Assembly (NCBI RefSeq): GCF_000422265.1
Contig: NZ_AULL01000020.1
Coordinates: 1-64,000 of the forward strand
DNA from: Kaistella palustris DSM 21579
GTDB lineage: Bacteria; Bacteroidota; Bacteroidia; Flavobacteriales; Weeksellaceae
DNA: 64,000 nt
Direction: 5' to 3'
Both the position numbers and the translations under genes were made by a program. Within the stretch, counting starts at the first letter, position 1, and each line of letters starts with the position of its first letter. The notes below the pieces were generated by a model that was not told the origin of the DNA, did no database searches, and saw only the letters and a program-made list of their open reading frames with translations. Below are positions 17,050 to 26,478 of the stretch, piece by piece.

Positions 17050-18261
17050 ATGAAAGTTCCCGGTATTATCTTAATGTTCTTCAGCTGCCTGATTTCTGCA
17101 CAGGATATCCGCAGTATTCAGCTTTTTAATCCCCAGACCAACGACGAAACTGCGGTGATCGGATTCAATGAACGGCTGATCCTGAAGTTTGATGACCTTA
17201 CGAATTCCAGCACGGTTTTCCGGTACACGCTGAAACACTTTGACCGAAACTGGCAGGACGACGGACTTTTTTTTACCGAATACGCTAACGGTTCGCTAAA
17301 TGCGCTTTTGGATCAGTTTCAGTATTCATTCAACACGCTTCAGCCTTATACCAATTATACGCTGACCTTTCCGAACGATAAGATCCAACCCAAAATTTCG
17401 GGTAATTTCGAGCTCGTCGTTTATAAAGATTCACCGGAAAAGCCGCTTTTTAAGAAGCGTTTCTGCATGGTTGAAGATGGTGCCGATATTGCCGTAAACG
17501 TATCTCGGACCTCAGATGCCCGAAATCCTGAAATTAACCAGCGCGTTGAGATTCAGGCAATTGGCAGGAATTCTTCATTAATGCAAAATGTAAATTCGGC
17601 CAGTTTAAATGTGGTGCAGAATAACAACTGGAATGTTGCAGTTTATAATCAGAGACCAAGTGCAAGCCTTGGTAATAAATTACTTTTCCAACAGTTGAGT
17701 CTGTCTTTTCCGGGGAATAATGAGTTTTATTATTTCGACAACAAAAACATGAGTTACGCTTTCGATATGGTTGCCGGCGCGGAGACTTTAGATGGAAAAA
17801 ATTACACTTACCTGCATCCGGTCTGGGCTTTTCCTTTGAATTATCAGTACCAACCCGACGTAAACGGCGCGTATTATTTCCGTAGAAATGATCTTGGGAT
17901 TGAACGAAATGCCGATAAAGAGGGTGATTATTCCTGGGTTCAGTTTGCGCTGGATTCCCGCGAAACCGATAAACAGATTTACGTTTTGGGTGGTTTCAAT
18001 GATTTTGTACCTGCCAAAGAAAACCAGATGGTATATGATGAAAAATCCCAAAAATTCCTCGCTAATATCTATTTGAAACAGGGATTCTATAATTATATTC
18101 TCGCTACAAAGAATCCAGATGGTACGTTGAATTTTGGAGAAGTCAACGGTAATTTCTGGCAGACCGAAAATCTGTACCAGGCATTTTTATATTACCGGCC
18201 GTTTGGCCGCAATTACGATGGTTTGATCGGTTACGGCGAATTCAGGACGCCGGTGCGATAA
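17050..18261 (+). CDS. DUF5103 protein, type IX secretion system plug
   Basis: The 403-aa protein has a signal peptide (cleavage about after ISAQ, residue 18) and the DUF5103 pattern: DIRSIQLFNPQTND, FRYTLKHFDRNWQ and a C-terminal beta-rich domain ending FLYYRPFGRNYDGLIGYGEF. In the T9SS this family includes the Plug protein, which closes the periplasmic side of the SprA translocon when no cargo is present. It is convergent with hemH and separated from it by a double palindrome. Confidence 0.85.
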   Translation: MKVPGIILMFFSCLISAQDIRSIQLFNPQTNDETAVIGFNERLILKFDDLTNSSTVFRYTLKHFDRNWQDDGLFFTEYANGSLNALLDQFQYSFNTLQPYTNYTLTFPNDKIQPKISGNFELVVYKDSPEKPLFKKRFCMVEDGADIAVNVSRTSDARNPEINQRVEIQAIGRNSSLMQNVNSASLNVVQNNNWNVAVYNQRPSASLGNKLLFQQLSLSFPGNNEFYYFDNKNMSYAFDMVAGAETLDGKNYTYLHPVWAFPLNYQYQPDVNGAYYFRRNDLGIERNADKEGDYSWVQFALDSRETDKQIYVLGGFNDFVPAKENQMVYDEKSQKFLANIYLKQGFYNYILATKNPDGTLNFGEVNGNFWQTENLYQAFLYYRPFGRNYDGLIGYGEFRTPVR

Positions 18262-18273
18262 ATTTTGTTTTTC

Positions 18274-18324
18274 GATCCTTCAAGGTTTTTCAATCCTTCA
18301 AGGTTTTTAAAACCTTGAAGGATT
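18274..18324. terminator. Repeated palindrome, probable bidirectional terminator
   Basis: Two direct copies of an 18-bp unit (ATCCTTCAAGGTTTTTCA-like, from 18275 and 18293) are followed by the reverse complement AAAACCTTGAAGGATT (18309-18324). The second copy forms a stem of about 15 bp with it. It lies between convergent genes (plug and hemH), with T-rich sequence for each direction. Confidence 0.7.
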
Positions 18325-18333
18325 AAGCCTGTT

Positions 18334-19362
18334 TCACACCATATAAAACTCATGCAGTTTTTCTTCGCACAGCGTTTTCACCACTTCAATCCAGCGGTCT
18401 TCGTCATTTAGACAAGGTATGTAATGAAAGTTTTCGCCACCGCCATGCATAAACTGCTCTTTTCCTTCAACGGAAATTTCCTCTAAAGTTTCCAAACAAT
18501 CCGACACAAATGCCGGGCAAACGATCGCCAGGTTTTTAATTCCTTTTCTTCCTAAACCTTCCAGGGTTTCATCGGTATAAGGTTCCATCCATTTGTCCTT
18601 TCCCAGGCGCGACTGAAACGTGACGAGCACTTTTTCCTTTGGCAGATTTAATTTTTTAATGACTTCTTCGGTCACTTTGAAACACTGGTGTCTGTAGCAG
18701 AACTGGTGGCTCGGATTATTGTCCCGCGAGCAGCAGTCATTCAGGTTACAGGTATTTGTCGGGTCGGTTTTGTAAATATGGCGTTCCGGAACACCGTGAT
18801 AAGAAAATTGTAAGGCATCAAAATTTTCCGGGAGTTTTTCACGAATGCTGTCGACAAGACAGTCGATATAGATCTGCCGGTTGTAAAAAGGCTGTATATA
18901 ATTGATCTTTATATTTGGGAAATACTTTTCACGGACTTCCTCCGCTTTGTCGATCACCGTTTCCGTTGTGCTCATGGCGTATTGCGGGTAAAGAGGGAAA
19001 AGGACCACTTCGGTTACGCCCTGCTCAGTGAGTTTCCGCAAGCCGGTTTCGATGCTCGGTTCGGCGTATCGCATGCCGATCTCCACAGGTACATCCACCA
19101 GTTTCTGCAGTTTTTTCTGAATCCTTTCGGTAATGAAAATAAGCGGTGAACCTTCGTCGGTCCACACGGTTTCGTAAGCTGCCGCAGATTTTTTCGGCCG
19201 CGTGTTCAAAATAATTCCCTGTACAAGCAGGGAGCGGAAGAACCAGCGGTAGTCGATCACCTTTTCATCCATCAGGAATTCATCCAGGTATTCTTTTACA
19301 TCAGCCACTTTTGTCGACCGTGGCGAGCCGAGATTCACTAATAAAATTCCTTTTTTTGCCAT
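18334..19362 (-). CDS. hemH: Ferrochelatase
   Basis: The 342-aa enzyme inserts Fe2+ into protoporphyrin IX. Landmarks: GILLVNLGSPRS at the start, PLYPQYAMSTTET, the catalytic His in SYHGVPERH (H189) and VCPAFVSDCLETLEEI near the end. Unusual is a Cys-rich segment directly after the active site, with C205, C210, C211, C222 and C227; internal Cys clusters of this kind bind [2Fe-2S] in some bacterial ferrochelatases. There is no membrane anchor. Confidence 0.95.
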   Translation of the reverse strand: MAKKGILLVNLGSPRSTKVADVKEYLDEFLMDEKVIDYRWFFRSLLVQGIILNTRPKKSAAAYETVWTDEGSPLIFITERIQKKLQKLVDVPVEIGMRYAEPSIETGLRKLTEQGVTEVVLFPLYPQYAMSTTETVIDKAEEVREKYFPNIKINYIQPFYNRQIYIDCLVDSIREKLPENFDALQFSYHGVPERHIYKTDPTNTCNLNDCCSRDNNPSHQFCYRHQCFKVTEEVIKKLNLPKEKVLVTFQSRLGKDKWMEPYTDETLEGLGRKGIKNLAIVCPAFVSDCLETLEEISVEGKEQFMHGGGENFHYIPCLNDEDRWIEVVKTLCEEKLHEFYMV

Positions 19363-19409
19363 TTATTTTTTTTATTTTGGGCGCCTATTTCCGCCTTCCA
19401 CTCCCGCTT

Positions 19410-19517
19410 CCCGCGCTTTGCAGCGCGGGAGAGCTCCGTTCAAGTCGGGGCGCAACTCACTTAATCTCTTAAAAACTCTCCACTGTCAACTGTCAGCTTT
19501 CAACCATTAACCATTAA
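19410..19517. repeat. GC-rich hairpin followed by a 7-bp phased array
   Basis: A perfect 8-bp stem CCCGCGCT/AGCGCGGG with loop TTGC (19410-19429) is followed by five consecutive 7-bp units at 19483-19517: CTGTCAA, CTGTCAG, CTTTCAA, CCATTAA, CCATTAA. The last units overlap the stop codon of the NifU gene. The same 7-bp periodicity recurs at 29737. Function unknown. Confidence 0.7.
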
Positions 19518-20385
19518 CCGCTTCCACTTTCTCCACGAGCTCCGGCACAAACTGTTTCAGTATATTTTCAATACCGCCTTTCAGTGTGGCCGTAGAGCTG
19601 GGACATCCTGAGCATGCGCCCTGCAGCAACATTTTGGCAGTTTTTGTTTCGGCGTCATATTCCATCAGCGAGATTTTACCGCCGTCACCTTCAACTGCCG
19701 GCGCCACATACTCCATAAGAATGTCGGAAATCTGCTGCTCCGCCGCCGTATATTCGCGGTTTGTGAGGTGTTCCACCGGGCTTTCGTGCTTTTGCGGCGC
19801 CACGTTGGAAATTTTACCGCCGTTATTCAGATATTCGGTAATAAATGTCTGAACGGTAACCATTACTTCATGCCATTCTACAGAAACTTTTTTTGTGACT
19901 GCCACAAAGTTTTCAGAGATGAAAACTTCTTTTACGAAATCAAATTCTTCAAAAAGCGATTTTGCCAGTGGAACGTCATTGGCTTCGGAACTGTTCTTTA
20001 CCTCTACGAAACCGTTCATCAGCGTTTTTGTGGAGATAAATTTCATCACCGCAGGATTTGGCGTCATTTCTGAGTACACCTGATGGGCTTCCTTTTCTTT
20101 CTGCTGATAAACCCTCGGATTGCTCGCGAGTTCATCTTCAATAATATTCTTTAAACTTTCTACTACATGTTCCCATTCTACCGTATCCTGCTTTGCAACC
20201 GCGACAAAATTTGCAGTGATAAAGATTCTTTCAATGAAAGGATAATTAAAAAGCTGCTGCGCGAGTGGAATCTCAGAAATATCTGAACTCCTGTCCAACT
20301 CCAAAGATCCCGGAATGAGGTTGTAGTCGGCTACAAACTTCATTACTTTCGGGTTTTGTGTAGGCTCTATAATAATATGTCTCAT
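19507..20385 (-). CDS. NifU family Fe-S scaffold protein with doubled Nfu N-terminal domain
   Basis: The 292-aa protein has two tandem Nfu_N-like domains (about 1-90 and 104-185; compare TQNPKVMKFVAD with TPNPAVMKFIST and ITANFVAVAK with ISENFVAVTK) and a C-terminal NifU domain with CSGCPSS (C258, C261) near residues 215-292. It should carry a bridging [4Fe-4S] cluster and deliver it to target proteins. The doubled N-terminal domain is a common layout in Bacteroidota. Confidence 0.92.
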   Translation of the reverse strand: MRHIIIEPTQNPKVMKFVADYNLIPGSLELDRSSDISEIPLAQQLFNYPFIERIFITANFVAVAKQDTVEWEHVVESLKNIIEDELASNPRVYQQKEKEAHQVYSEMTPNPAVMKFISTKTLMNGFVEVKNSSEANDVPLAKSLFEEFDFVKEVFISENFVAVTKKVSVEWHEVMVTVQTFITEYLNNGGKISNVAPQKHESPVEHLTNREYTAAEQQISDILMEYVAPAVEGDGGKISLMEYDAETKTAKMLLQGACSGCPSSTATLKGGIENILKQFVPELVEKVEAVNG

Positions 20386-20552
20386 TTTAATTGCTTAAAT
20401 TTGAGTACAAAAATACGGATAAGAAATTACATTTTGGAACTGTCGCTTTAGACGCTGTCGATAATTCCGATATGCTGAATGTGACCATGTTCGGCCAGCG
20501 AAAGCGGGTTTGATGCAAGCTTTCAATTCTGGATTTCCTTTAAAAAAATAGT

Positions 20553-21065
20553 ATGGCAATTGTAAAAGAACTTTTAGGTAAAACGCCTCAGATCGGTGCA
20601 AACACTTTTCTGGCAGAAACCGCGACTGTAATTGGTGACGTAACTATGGGCACGGATTGCAGCATTTGGTACAACGCTGTAATCCGCGGCGATGTGAATT
20701 TTATAAAACTTGGCGACAAGGTAAATGTACAGGACAATGTGATGCTGCACTGTACTTACGAAAGATTCCCGCTGATTCTCGGCAATAACGTTTCCGTAGG
20801 TCACAACGCCATAGTTCATGGCTGCACGGTGCACGATAATGTGTTGATCGGCATGGGCGCCATTGTGATGGATGACTGTCTGGTCGAAAGCAATTCGATC
20901 GTCGGCGCAGGTTCGGTGGTCATTCAGGGGACACATATTAAATCCGGTGAAGTTTGGGCGGGAATTCCTGCACGTAAAATCAAAGATATTTCTTCGGAAC
21001 TCCTGGAGGATGAAGTCAACCGTATTGCCGATAATTATGTGAAATATGCTTCCTGGTACAAATAA
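20553..21065 (+). CDS. Gamma carbonic anhydrase family protein
   Basis: A 170-aa left-handed beta-helix (hexapeptide repeat) protein with YNAVIRGDVNFIKLG, MLHCT..., VSVGHNAIVHGC and GMGAIVMDD, giving the three metal-binding His positions of the gamma class (H in MLH, VGH and VHG). It may hydrate CO2 in the cytoplasm; many members lack measured activity. It is followed after 6 nt by the YihY-like gene. Confidence 0.92.
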   Translation: MAIVKELLGKTPQIGANTFLAETATVIGDVTMGTDCSIWYNAVIRGDVNFIKLGDKVNVQDNVMLHCTYERFPLILGNNVSVGHNAIVHGCTVHDNVLIGMGAIVMDDCLVESNSIVGAGSVVIQGTHIKSGEVWAGIPARKIKDISSELLEDEVNRIADNYVKYASWYK

Positions 21066-21071
21066 CATCTC

Positions 21072-22007
21072 ATGAAATATCCGAAACTTGTCTGGCAGCT
21101 GCTGAAAGAAACCTTCACCGACTGGAACGGTTCCTCCGCGACAAAAGATTCTGCAAGCCTGGCATATTATGCGATATTTTCGCTGCCCGGTCTGCTCATC
21201 ATTGTAATTTGGATCGCAGGTTTATTTCTTGGCGATGAAGCGGTTCGCGGCGAAATTACCGAGCAGGCAGGCGGAATCGCAGGCAAAGATATTGCAGACA
21301 GCCTGCAGTCCATGATCATGAGTGCGGTGCTCGACAAACAGAATATTTGGATGAAGATTTTTGGGGTGCTCACTTTGATCTTTGGAGCAACTACCTTGTT
21401 CTTTCACATGCAGCGCAGTCTGAATAACCTCTGGGAAGTGGAATCTGAACCAAAACGCGCCATTCAGAAATACCTGCTGGACCGCGCGAATTCTTTAGGC
21501 ATGATTCTGATCATTGCATTTTTACTTCTTATAAGTTTGATCTTAACATCTGTTCTGAGCCTGGCCAATGACTGGATTACAAGGCATTTTGGTCTGGAAA
21601 CATATCTCCTGGTTCAGATTCTAAATATTGTGGTTAGTTTTGGAGTCGTGGTCGTGCTTTTTGCCTTTATGTTCAAAGTCTTGCCCGATGTAGAAATTAC
21701 CTGGCGTTGTGTATGGATGGGCGCATTTGTTACCGCGGTTTTATTCAGCATCGGTAAGTTCCTCCTGGGTTTTTATTTTGAAATCTCAAAACCCGCATCG
21801 GTCTTTGGCGCGGCGGGAACCATTATCCTGATTATGATGTGGGTGAACTATACCTGCCAGATCCTGTTTTTCGGCGCCGTGTTTACCAAGGTTTTTGCAC
21901 GCAAAATGGGTTATGAAGTAAAACCCTCGAGTCACGCCAAATGGAATGCCGAAAAAACACTGCGCGATTCTTTACCTGCCGATAACAGCGCGGCCAAGCC
22001 CGCATAA
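21072..22007 (+). CDS. YihY/virulence factor BrkB family membrane protein
   Basis: A 311-aa inner-membrane protein with about six membrane helices. Family landmarks are KDSASLAYYAIFSLPGLLIIV near the start, LFFHMQRSLNNLWEVE, and FGAAGTIILIMMWVNYTCQILFFGAVFTKVFA near the C-terminus. The YihY family was earlier called RNase BN, which is now considered wrong; its transport role is not settled. It is likely co-transcribed with the gamma carbonic anhydrase and ends 2 bp from a convergent lipoprotein gene. Confidence 0.9.
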   Translation: MKYPKLVWQLLKETFTDWNGSSATKDSASLAYYAIFSLPGLLIIVIWIAGLFLGDEAVRGEITEQAGGIAGKDIADSLQSMIMSAVLDKQNIWMKIFGVLTLIFGATTLFFHMQRSLNNLWEVESEPKRAIQKYLLDRANSLGMILIIAFLLLISLILTSVLSLANDWITRHFGLETYLLVQILNIVVSFGVVVVLFAFMFKVLPDVEITWRCVWMGAFVTAVLFSIGKFLLGFYFEISKPASVFGAAGTIILIMMWVNYTCQILFFGAVFTKVFARKMGYEVKPSSHAKWNAEKTLRDSLPADNSAAKPA

Positions 22008-22009
22008 AT

Positions 22010-22474
22010 TTACTGCGCCGCGGTGTTGAGCGAATGGCCCGAAATCAGGACCGCTTTTCCTTCTTCACATTTAATTCCCGCCGGCGGCTGCACCATCATG
22101 CAATCGGACATAAGTCGGTACTTTTTGTTAAAGGCTGACTGCAGCGCCGTAAACTGTTGGATCTTCAGCAGGATTTGGTCTTCATCTTTTTTTGGATAGG
22201 CGATATACGAACTCGGGCCACCACACGGTTTGGACCCGATCGCAGCAAAAGTCCAGTCTTCAGGATCGCTGCAGCTAACGGTTGCGATCAGTGAATCGAT
22301 TTCTTTAATTTTTGCAGTCATCAGCTCTTTATCCAGCTGCTGTGATACATTGTTCTCAGGTTTCAGTGCGATATCTTTCGGAAAGTTTTCGGGATTGTCG
22401 GCGGCTTTTTTGCTTCCGCAGGAATGTAAAACAATGGCAGTAAGCAGAATGATCAAGGTATTTCGCATTTTCAT
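22010..22474 (-). CDS. Hypothetical lipoprotein
   Basis: From the ATG at 22474 the product is 154 aa with a signal sequence and lipobox LHSC (Cys19); the open frame continues upstream but those residues would bury the signal. The mature part has four further Cys (SCSDPEDW, KPCGGP, SDCMM, KCEEG) that could form disulfides in the periplasm. The C-terminal half, with a CGGP-PSSYIAY motif and QQFTALQSAFNKKY, is common in Flavobacteriia lipoproteins, but I know no function. Confidence 0.75.
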   Translation of the reverse strand: MKMRNTLIILLTAIVLHSCGSKKAADNPENFPKDIALKPENNVSQQLDKELMTAKIKEIDSLIATVSCSDPEDWTFAAIGSKPCGGPSSYIAYPKKDEDQILLKIQQFTALQSAFNKKYRLMSDCMMVQPPAGIKCEEGKAVLISGHSLNTAAQ

Positions 22475-22588
22475 TATTAAAAGTTTCAATATTTTAGGAA
22501 CGCTTAAAATTATAAAAAATTGGAAACATCTAAAAAAAACACCACTCAGATATTGCACGCTCCTATAGTTTAAATAAGGGATTTTGGC

Positions 22589-22596
22589 TAAATTTG
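22589..22596 (+). promoter_or_regulatory. -7 box TAAATTTG directly before the helicase gene
   Basis: TAnnTTTG match that ends 4 nt before the ATG at 22601, suggesting a leaderless or near-leaderless mRNA. Confidence 0.5.
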
Positions 22597-22600
22597 ACCG

Positions 22601-24724
22601 ATGAACGAATCTCTATTCAACTTAGCGGAATACACCAACCGAAGTATTTTTCTCACCGGGAAAGCCGGCACGGGGAAAACCACTTTTCTTAATGAGTTCG
22701 TTCGCAAAACCAACAAAAAACACATCGTGGTGGCGCCCACAGGAATTGCCGCGATCAATGCGGGCGGCGTCACGATTCACTCGATGTTTGGCCTGCCACT
22801 GCGGACATTTCTGCCGACTACAGAACGAATCGACAGCAATCTGGCCAATAATATCGCCGACCTGATGCACCATTTCCGCTATCGCAAAGAGAAACTGAAG
22901 CTCCTGCGCGAACTCGAGATCATTATTATTGATGAGGTTTCCATGCTCCGTGCGGATGTTTTGGATATGATGGATTTCTCGCTGCGGTCCGTGCGCCGGA
23001 ATCAGCAGAAATTTGGCGGTGTTCAAATGCTCTTTATCGGCGACCTTTATCAGCTGCCACCCGTGGTGCGGGACGAAGCGGTCTTAAAACAATATTATCC
23101 TTCGCCCTTTTTTTTTGAGAGCTATGCCTTAAAGGAATTACCTTTAATAACACTCGAACTTACTACTGTTTACCGCCAGAAAGATGAAAAATTCCTTGAT
23201 ATTCTGAATGAAATCCGCGACGGTGCTGTTGGCGATATAGATTTCGATGTTTTAAATGAAAGATATGATCCGGATTTCGAACCTACAGATGAGCCTTACG
23301 TTTATCTGACCTCCCATAACCGAATGGCAGATGCCATTAACCAGAAAAAACTTGCCGAACTGCCGGGTGAATCCTATTTCTATACCGCCGATATTACGGG
23401 AAACTTCAACGAGAACCAGTATCCCAATGAAGAGGTTCTGGAATTAAAGGTGGGTGCTCAAATTATGTTTCTGCGTAATGATGCAAGCGGTGAAAGCAGA
23501 TATTTTAACGGGAAACTTGCGGAAGTCGTAGACCTTGATGAAAAAAATATTTCAGTGATCATCGATGGTGAAGATGAAATTTACAAGTTGAAAAAAGAAA
23601 CCTGGGACCAGAAAAAATATTCACTGGCTGCCGATAAAAGTATTCAGGAAGAAGTTCTGGGCAGTTTCAAGCAGTATCCGATCCGTCTCGCCTGGGCTGT
23701 GACCATTCACAAATCCCAGGGTCTGACCTTTGACCGCCTTATCATTGATGCCGGAAAATCTTTTGCCTCGGGCCAGGTTTATGTTGCACTTTCGCGTTGC
23801 CGCACACTGGAAGGCATTGTGCTGAAATCGAAAATTACGCCGGATGTTATTTTTTCGGATAAAAGAGTTTCTGAGTTTCAGGATAAAACCCATGCCAACA
23901 GCCGTATTGAAGAAATTCTGCAAAGCGAAAAGTATGATTACAGCATTAAAAAAATAGTTGACCGTTTAGACAGCAAATGGATGGCTCCGTCGCTCGAAAC
24001 CTGGTTTTTCAACGCAAACATCAGTAAGTTCCTGGACCACGACAAGGCCAGGTTCATTTACGAAACTTTGAAACCCGACGTACTGAATTACGGAAACATT
24101 TACGAAAAGTTTGCAAAGATCATTCAGCAGAAAACCCAGAAATTTATTGAGGGAACCGAGGAGTGGACCGAAATTGAGAATAAGGCAAAAGGTGCCGTCA
24201 ATTTCTTTTTTGAAAACATTAATGCCAAAGTTTTTGCGCCACTAAAGGATTTCTACGCCGAAACGAAAGGCGTGAAAGGGCTGAAGCAGTATAATGACGA
24301 TTTTCGGGTTTTTTTAGATGATCTTGAAGATTACCTGAATGACCTCAAAAGCCTGCATCTGCTGGAAAAACCTTTGTTTGATAAATCCATCGACGTGCCC
24401 GTTACAGCGAAGATTGCAAAAATCCCATCGCATATCCTGAGTTTTCAGCTTTTCGAAGAGGGAAAAACCATTCCGCAAATCGCAAAAGAACGCGGACTGG
24501 TCACGGAGACCATTTACGGACATCTGGCTAAATTTGCAGAACAGGGTTTGCTGGATATCAGCCGGATTTTCGATAAAGATAAAATTAAAACCTTTCAGCA
24601 AGAACACCGGAACAATTCGCACGAAAGTTTAAATGACTGGAAACGCGCTCTGCCCAGCGATTTTGAATTCAATGAAATACGGTTACTGCTGAACCACTTT
24701 AACCACAAAAATTCGAAATCCTAA
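22601..24724 (+). CDS. PIF1/RecD-like SF1 DNA helicase with C-terminal HTH
   Basis: A 707-aa superfamily 1B helicase. Walker A is GKAGTGKTT (about residues 20-28), Walker B IIIIDEVSM (about 108-116), then GDLYQLPPV, a TVYRQKD motif, and motif VI-like WAVTIHKSQGLTFD with YVALSRCR near 365-400. The region 430-600 is helical, and about 615-680 contains an HTH-like segment (PQIAKERGLVTETIYGHLAKFAEQG) of the helicase-associated type. It probably acts 5'-3' in recombination or on G-rich/blocked DNA. It is convergent with lnt. Confidence 0.9.
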   Translation: MNESLFNLAEYTNRSIFLTGKAGTGKTTFLNEFVRKTNKKHIVVAPTGIAAINAGGVTIHSMFGLPLRTFLPTTERIDSNLANNIADLMHHFRYRKEKLKLLRELEIIIIDEVSMLRADVLDMMDFSLRSVRRNQQKFGGVQMLFIGDLYQLPPVVRDEAVLKQYYPSPFFFESYALKELPLITLELTTVYRQKDEKFLDILNEIRDGAVGDIDFDVLNERYDPDFEPTDEPYVYLTSHNRMADAINQKKLAELPGESYFYTADITGNFNENQYPNEEVLELKVGAQIMFLRNDASGESRYFNGKLAEVVDLDEKNISVIIDGEDEIYKLKKETWDQKKYSLAADKSIQEEVLGSFKQYPIRLAWAVTIHKSQGLTFDRLIIDAGKSFASGQVYVALSRCRTLEGIVLKSKITPDVIFSDKRVSEFQDKTHANSRIEEILQSEKYDYSIKKIVDRLDSKWMAPSLETWFFNANISKFLDHDKARFIYETLKPDVLNYGNIYEKFAKIIQQKTQKFIEGTEEWTEIENKAKGAVNFFFENINAKVFAPLKDFYAETKGVKGLKQYNDDFRVFLDDLEDYLNDLKSLHLLEKPLFDKSIDVPVTAKIAKIPSHILSFQLFEEGKTIPQIAKERGLVTETIYGHLAKFAEQGLLDISRIFDKDKIKTFQQEHRNNSHESLNDWKRALPSDFEFNEIRLLLNHFNHKNSKS

Positions 24725-24746
24725 ACTGGATTAATAGTGTCCGCTC

Positions 24747-26387
24747 TTACTTCTTTGCCGCTTTCTTCCGGTTCTGAAATTTCTTGATCAGTGTATAAAA
24801 AACCAAAAAGCCAAAAACGAAAAGCGACAGTCGCGAGAGCAGATCACCCGCACGGGTGTAAAAAGTCTGGTGATCGTACAGGTTCACTTTAGCAAACAAA
24901 GCGGTTTTATCACCGTAAAATGTGTCAGCTTCCACATCGCCCCGGGCATTGATATGGGCGGAAATTCCGCTGTTTGCGGCACGTGCAATTTCGCGGCGTG
25001 TTTCAATTGCACGAAGCCGGGCATAAGCCATCAGCTGTTCGTGGCCCTGCGTAACGCCCCACCAGGAATCATTGGTCATGATGGCGAGAAAATTTGCACC
25101 TTTCTTCACGTATTCTGTGACAAATTCGCCGTAGATACTTTCATAACAGATAATCGGTGCCAGTTTTCCCGCGTTATACGGATTGCTGAAAACCTTGCGC
25201 TCGGGATCGGTTGCAAGTGAGGCTGTGGTGCCGCCAAGATTAAGCATTGCATCTCCAAGAACCGGTTTAAGTACATTGATGTACGGAAAATTCTCCACAC
25301 CGGGAACCAATTTTCCCTTGTGATACACTTCCACTTTGCGGTCGGGAATGACCTGAACTGCAGAATTATAACTGTCTACAAAAACACCCGGAGAAGTCTC
25401 GTAAGCGGTTCGCGGATGTTCACTGCCGGGCGGGTAAAAACGGTGCGATGAAATTCCTGTAGTGAACACGGATTTAGGATGTCTGCTGAGGAAACCTTTT
25501 ACGTTATTGAGAAGAAGACTTTGCTCAAAGCCGTTTTCGGAGATTGAACCGTAACCCGGGAAAGAAGTTTCGGGGCCGATATAATAATCGATCTGGCCTT
25601 TCGAATTTTCTTCAGCCAAGGTCAGGAGGTCGTTTAGAATCGTAAGGCTGTCTTTCGAATATTTTTCATGGTAGGGATCCAGATCGGGCTGCAGCATCAA
25701 TACGTTTACTGTTTCCAAAGGTTTTTGGTTAAAGTTTTCATATTTCGCAAAAGAGATCAGCATCGGCAGGAAGATGACGGCAGCCAGAACAGAGGAATTG
25801 ATGATCAGCGATTTTCTTTTTCTGCCGGCTTCCCAGATCCGCAGTGTGTAGAAAAAGTATACGTTGATGAGCAGGATCCAGAAACTGCCGCCCGTTGCAC
25901 CCAAAGTGTCATACCACTGGATCACTTTCGGATAATCTGCAAACGCATTCCCGAGGTTCAGCCACGGCCAGGAAAATTCCCAGTTCATGTGAAGCTGTTC
26001 GAAAACCATCCACACCGCTACAAAAAACACCAGTCCAAAGTAAGTTCCCTGCGCTTTTTTGTAAATATGATAGAGTTGGAAAACGATGGAGTAGAAGAGG
26101 GAATTTAAAAGTACAGGAACAACGACCGCCATTAATGAATGAGAACCGTCGGGGTTTCTGGCGCCGTACAGCCAACCCGTTGTTACAATGTTCCAGATTA
26201 CAAAACAAAGAAAGCTCAGGCCGAAAATTGCGCGAGCCTTGTTTTTGATTTTTGAAAAATGGGTGATGTCATGCTCCATCATCAAAAGTGGAACAAGCGC
26301 TATGAAAATAAAAAACGGAATTCCGTATGTGGGCCAGGAAATACTGAGAAGTACGGCTGAAAGTAAACTGAGCAGAAAATATTTCAT
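24747..26387 (-). CDS. lnt: Apolipoprotein N-acyltransferase
   Basis: The 546-aa inner-membrane enzyme has N-terminal membrane helices (about 1-215) and a periplasmic nitrilase domain with the catalytic triad visible as E273 (GPETSFPG), K359 (YHKGKLVPGVE) and C414 (ICYESIYG), and a final membrane helix near 520-540. It adds the third acyl chain to the N-terminal Cys of lipoproteins, consistent with the many lipoproteins in the window. It lies 91 bp downstream of folB on the same strand. Confidence 0.93.
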   Translation of the reverse strand: MKYFLLSLLSAVLLSISWPTYGIPFFIFIALVPLLMMEHDITHFSKIKNKARAIFGLSFLCFVIWNIVTTGWLYGARNPDGSHSLMAVVVPVLLNSLFYSIVFQLYHIYKKAQGTYFGLVFFVAVWMVFEQLHMNWEFSWPWLNLGNAFADYPKVIQWYDTLGATGGSFWILLINVYFFYTLRIWEAGRKRKSLIINSSVLAAVIFLPMLISFAKYENFNQKPLETVNVLMLQPDLDPYHEKYSKDSLTILNDLLTLAEENSKGQIDYYIGPETSFPGYGSISENGFEQSLLLNNVKGFLSRHPKSVFTTGISSHRFYPPGSEHPRTAYETSPGVFVDSYNSAVQVIPDRKVEVYHKGKLVPGVENFPYINVLKPVLGDAMLNLGGTTASLATDPERKVFSNPYNAGKLAPIICYESIYGEFVTEYVKKGANFLAIMTNDSWWGVTQGHEQLMAYARLRAIETRREIARAANSGISAHINARGDVEADTFYGDKTALFAKVNLYDHQTFYTRAGDLLSRLSLFVFGFLVFYTLIKKFQNRKKAAKK

Positions 26388-26478
26388 AAGTGTAAAGTAA
26401 GTGCCGCGTGGTTTTATGATCTGCAGCTTGATCTACGCAAATTTAACGAAATATCTTTGTTTTCCGGCACGGCGTCAT

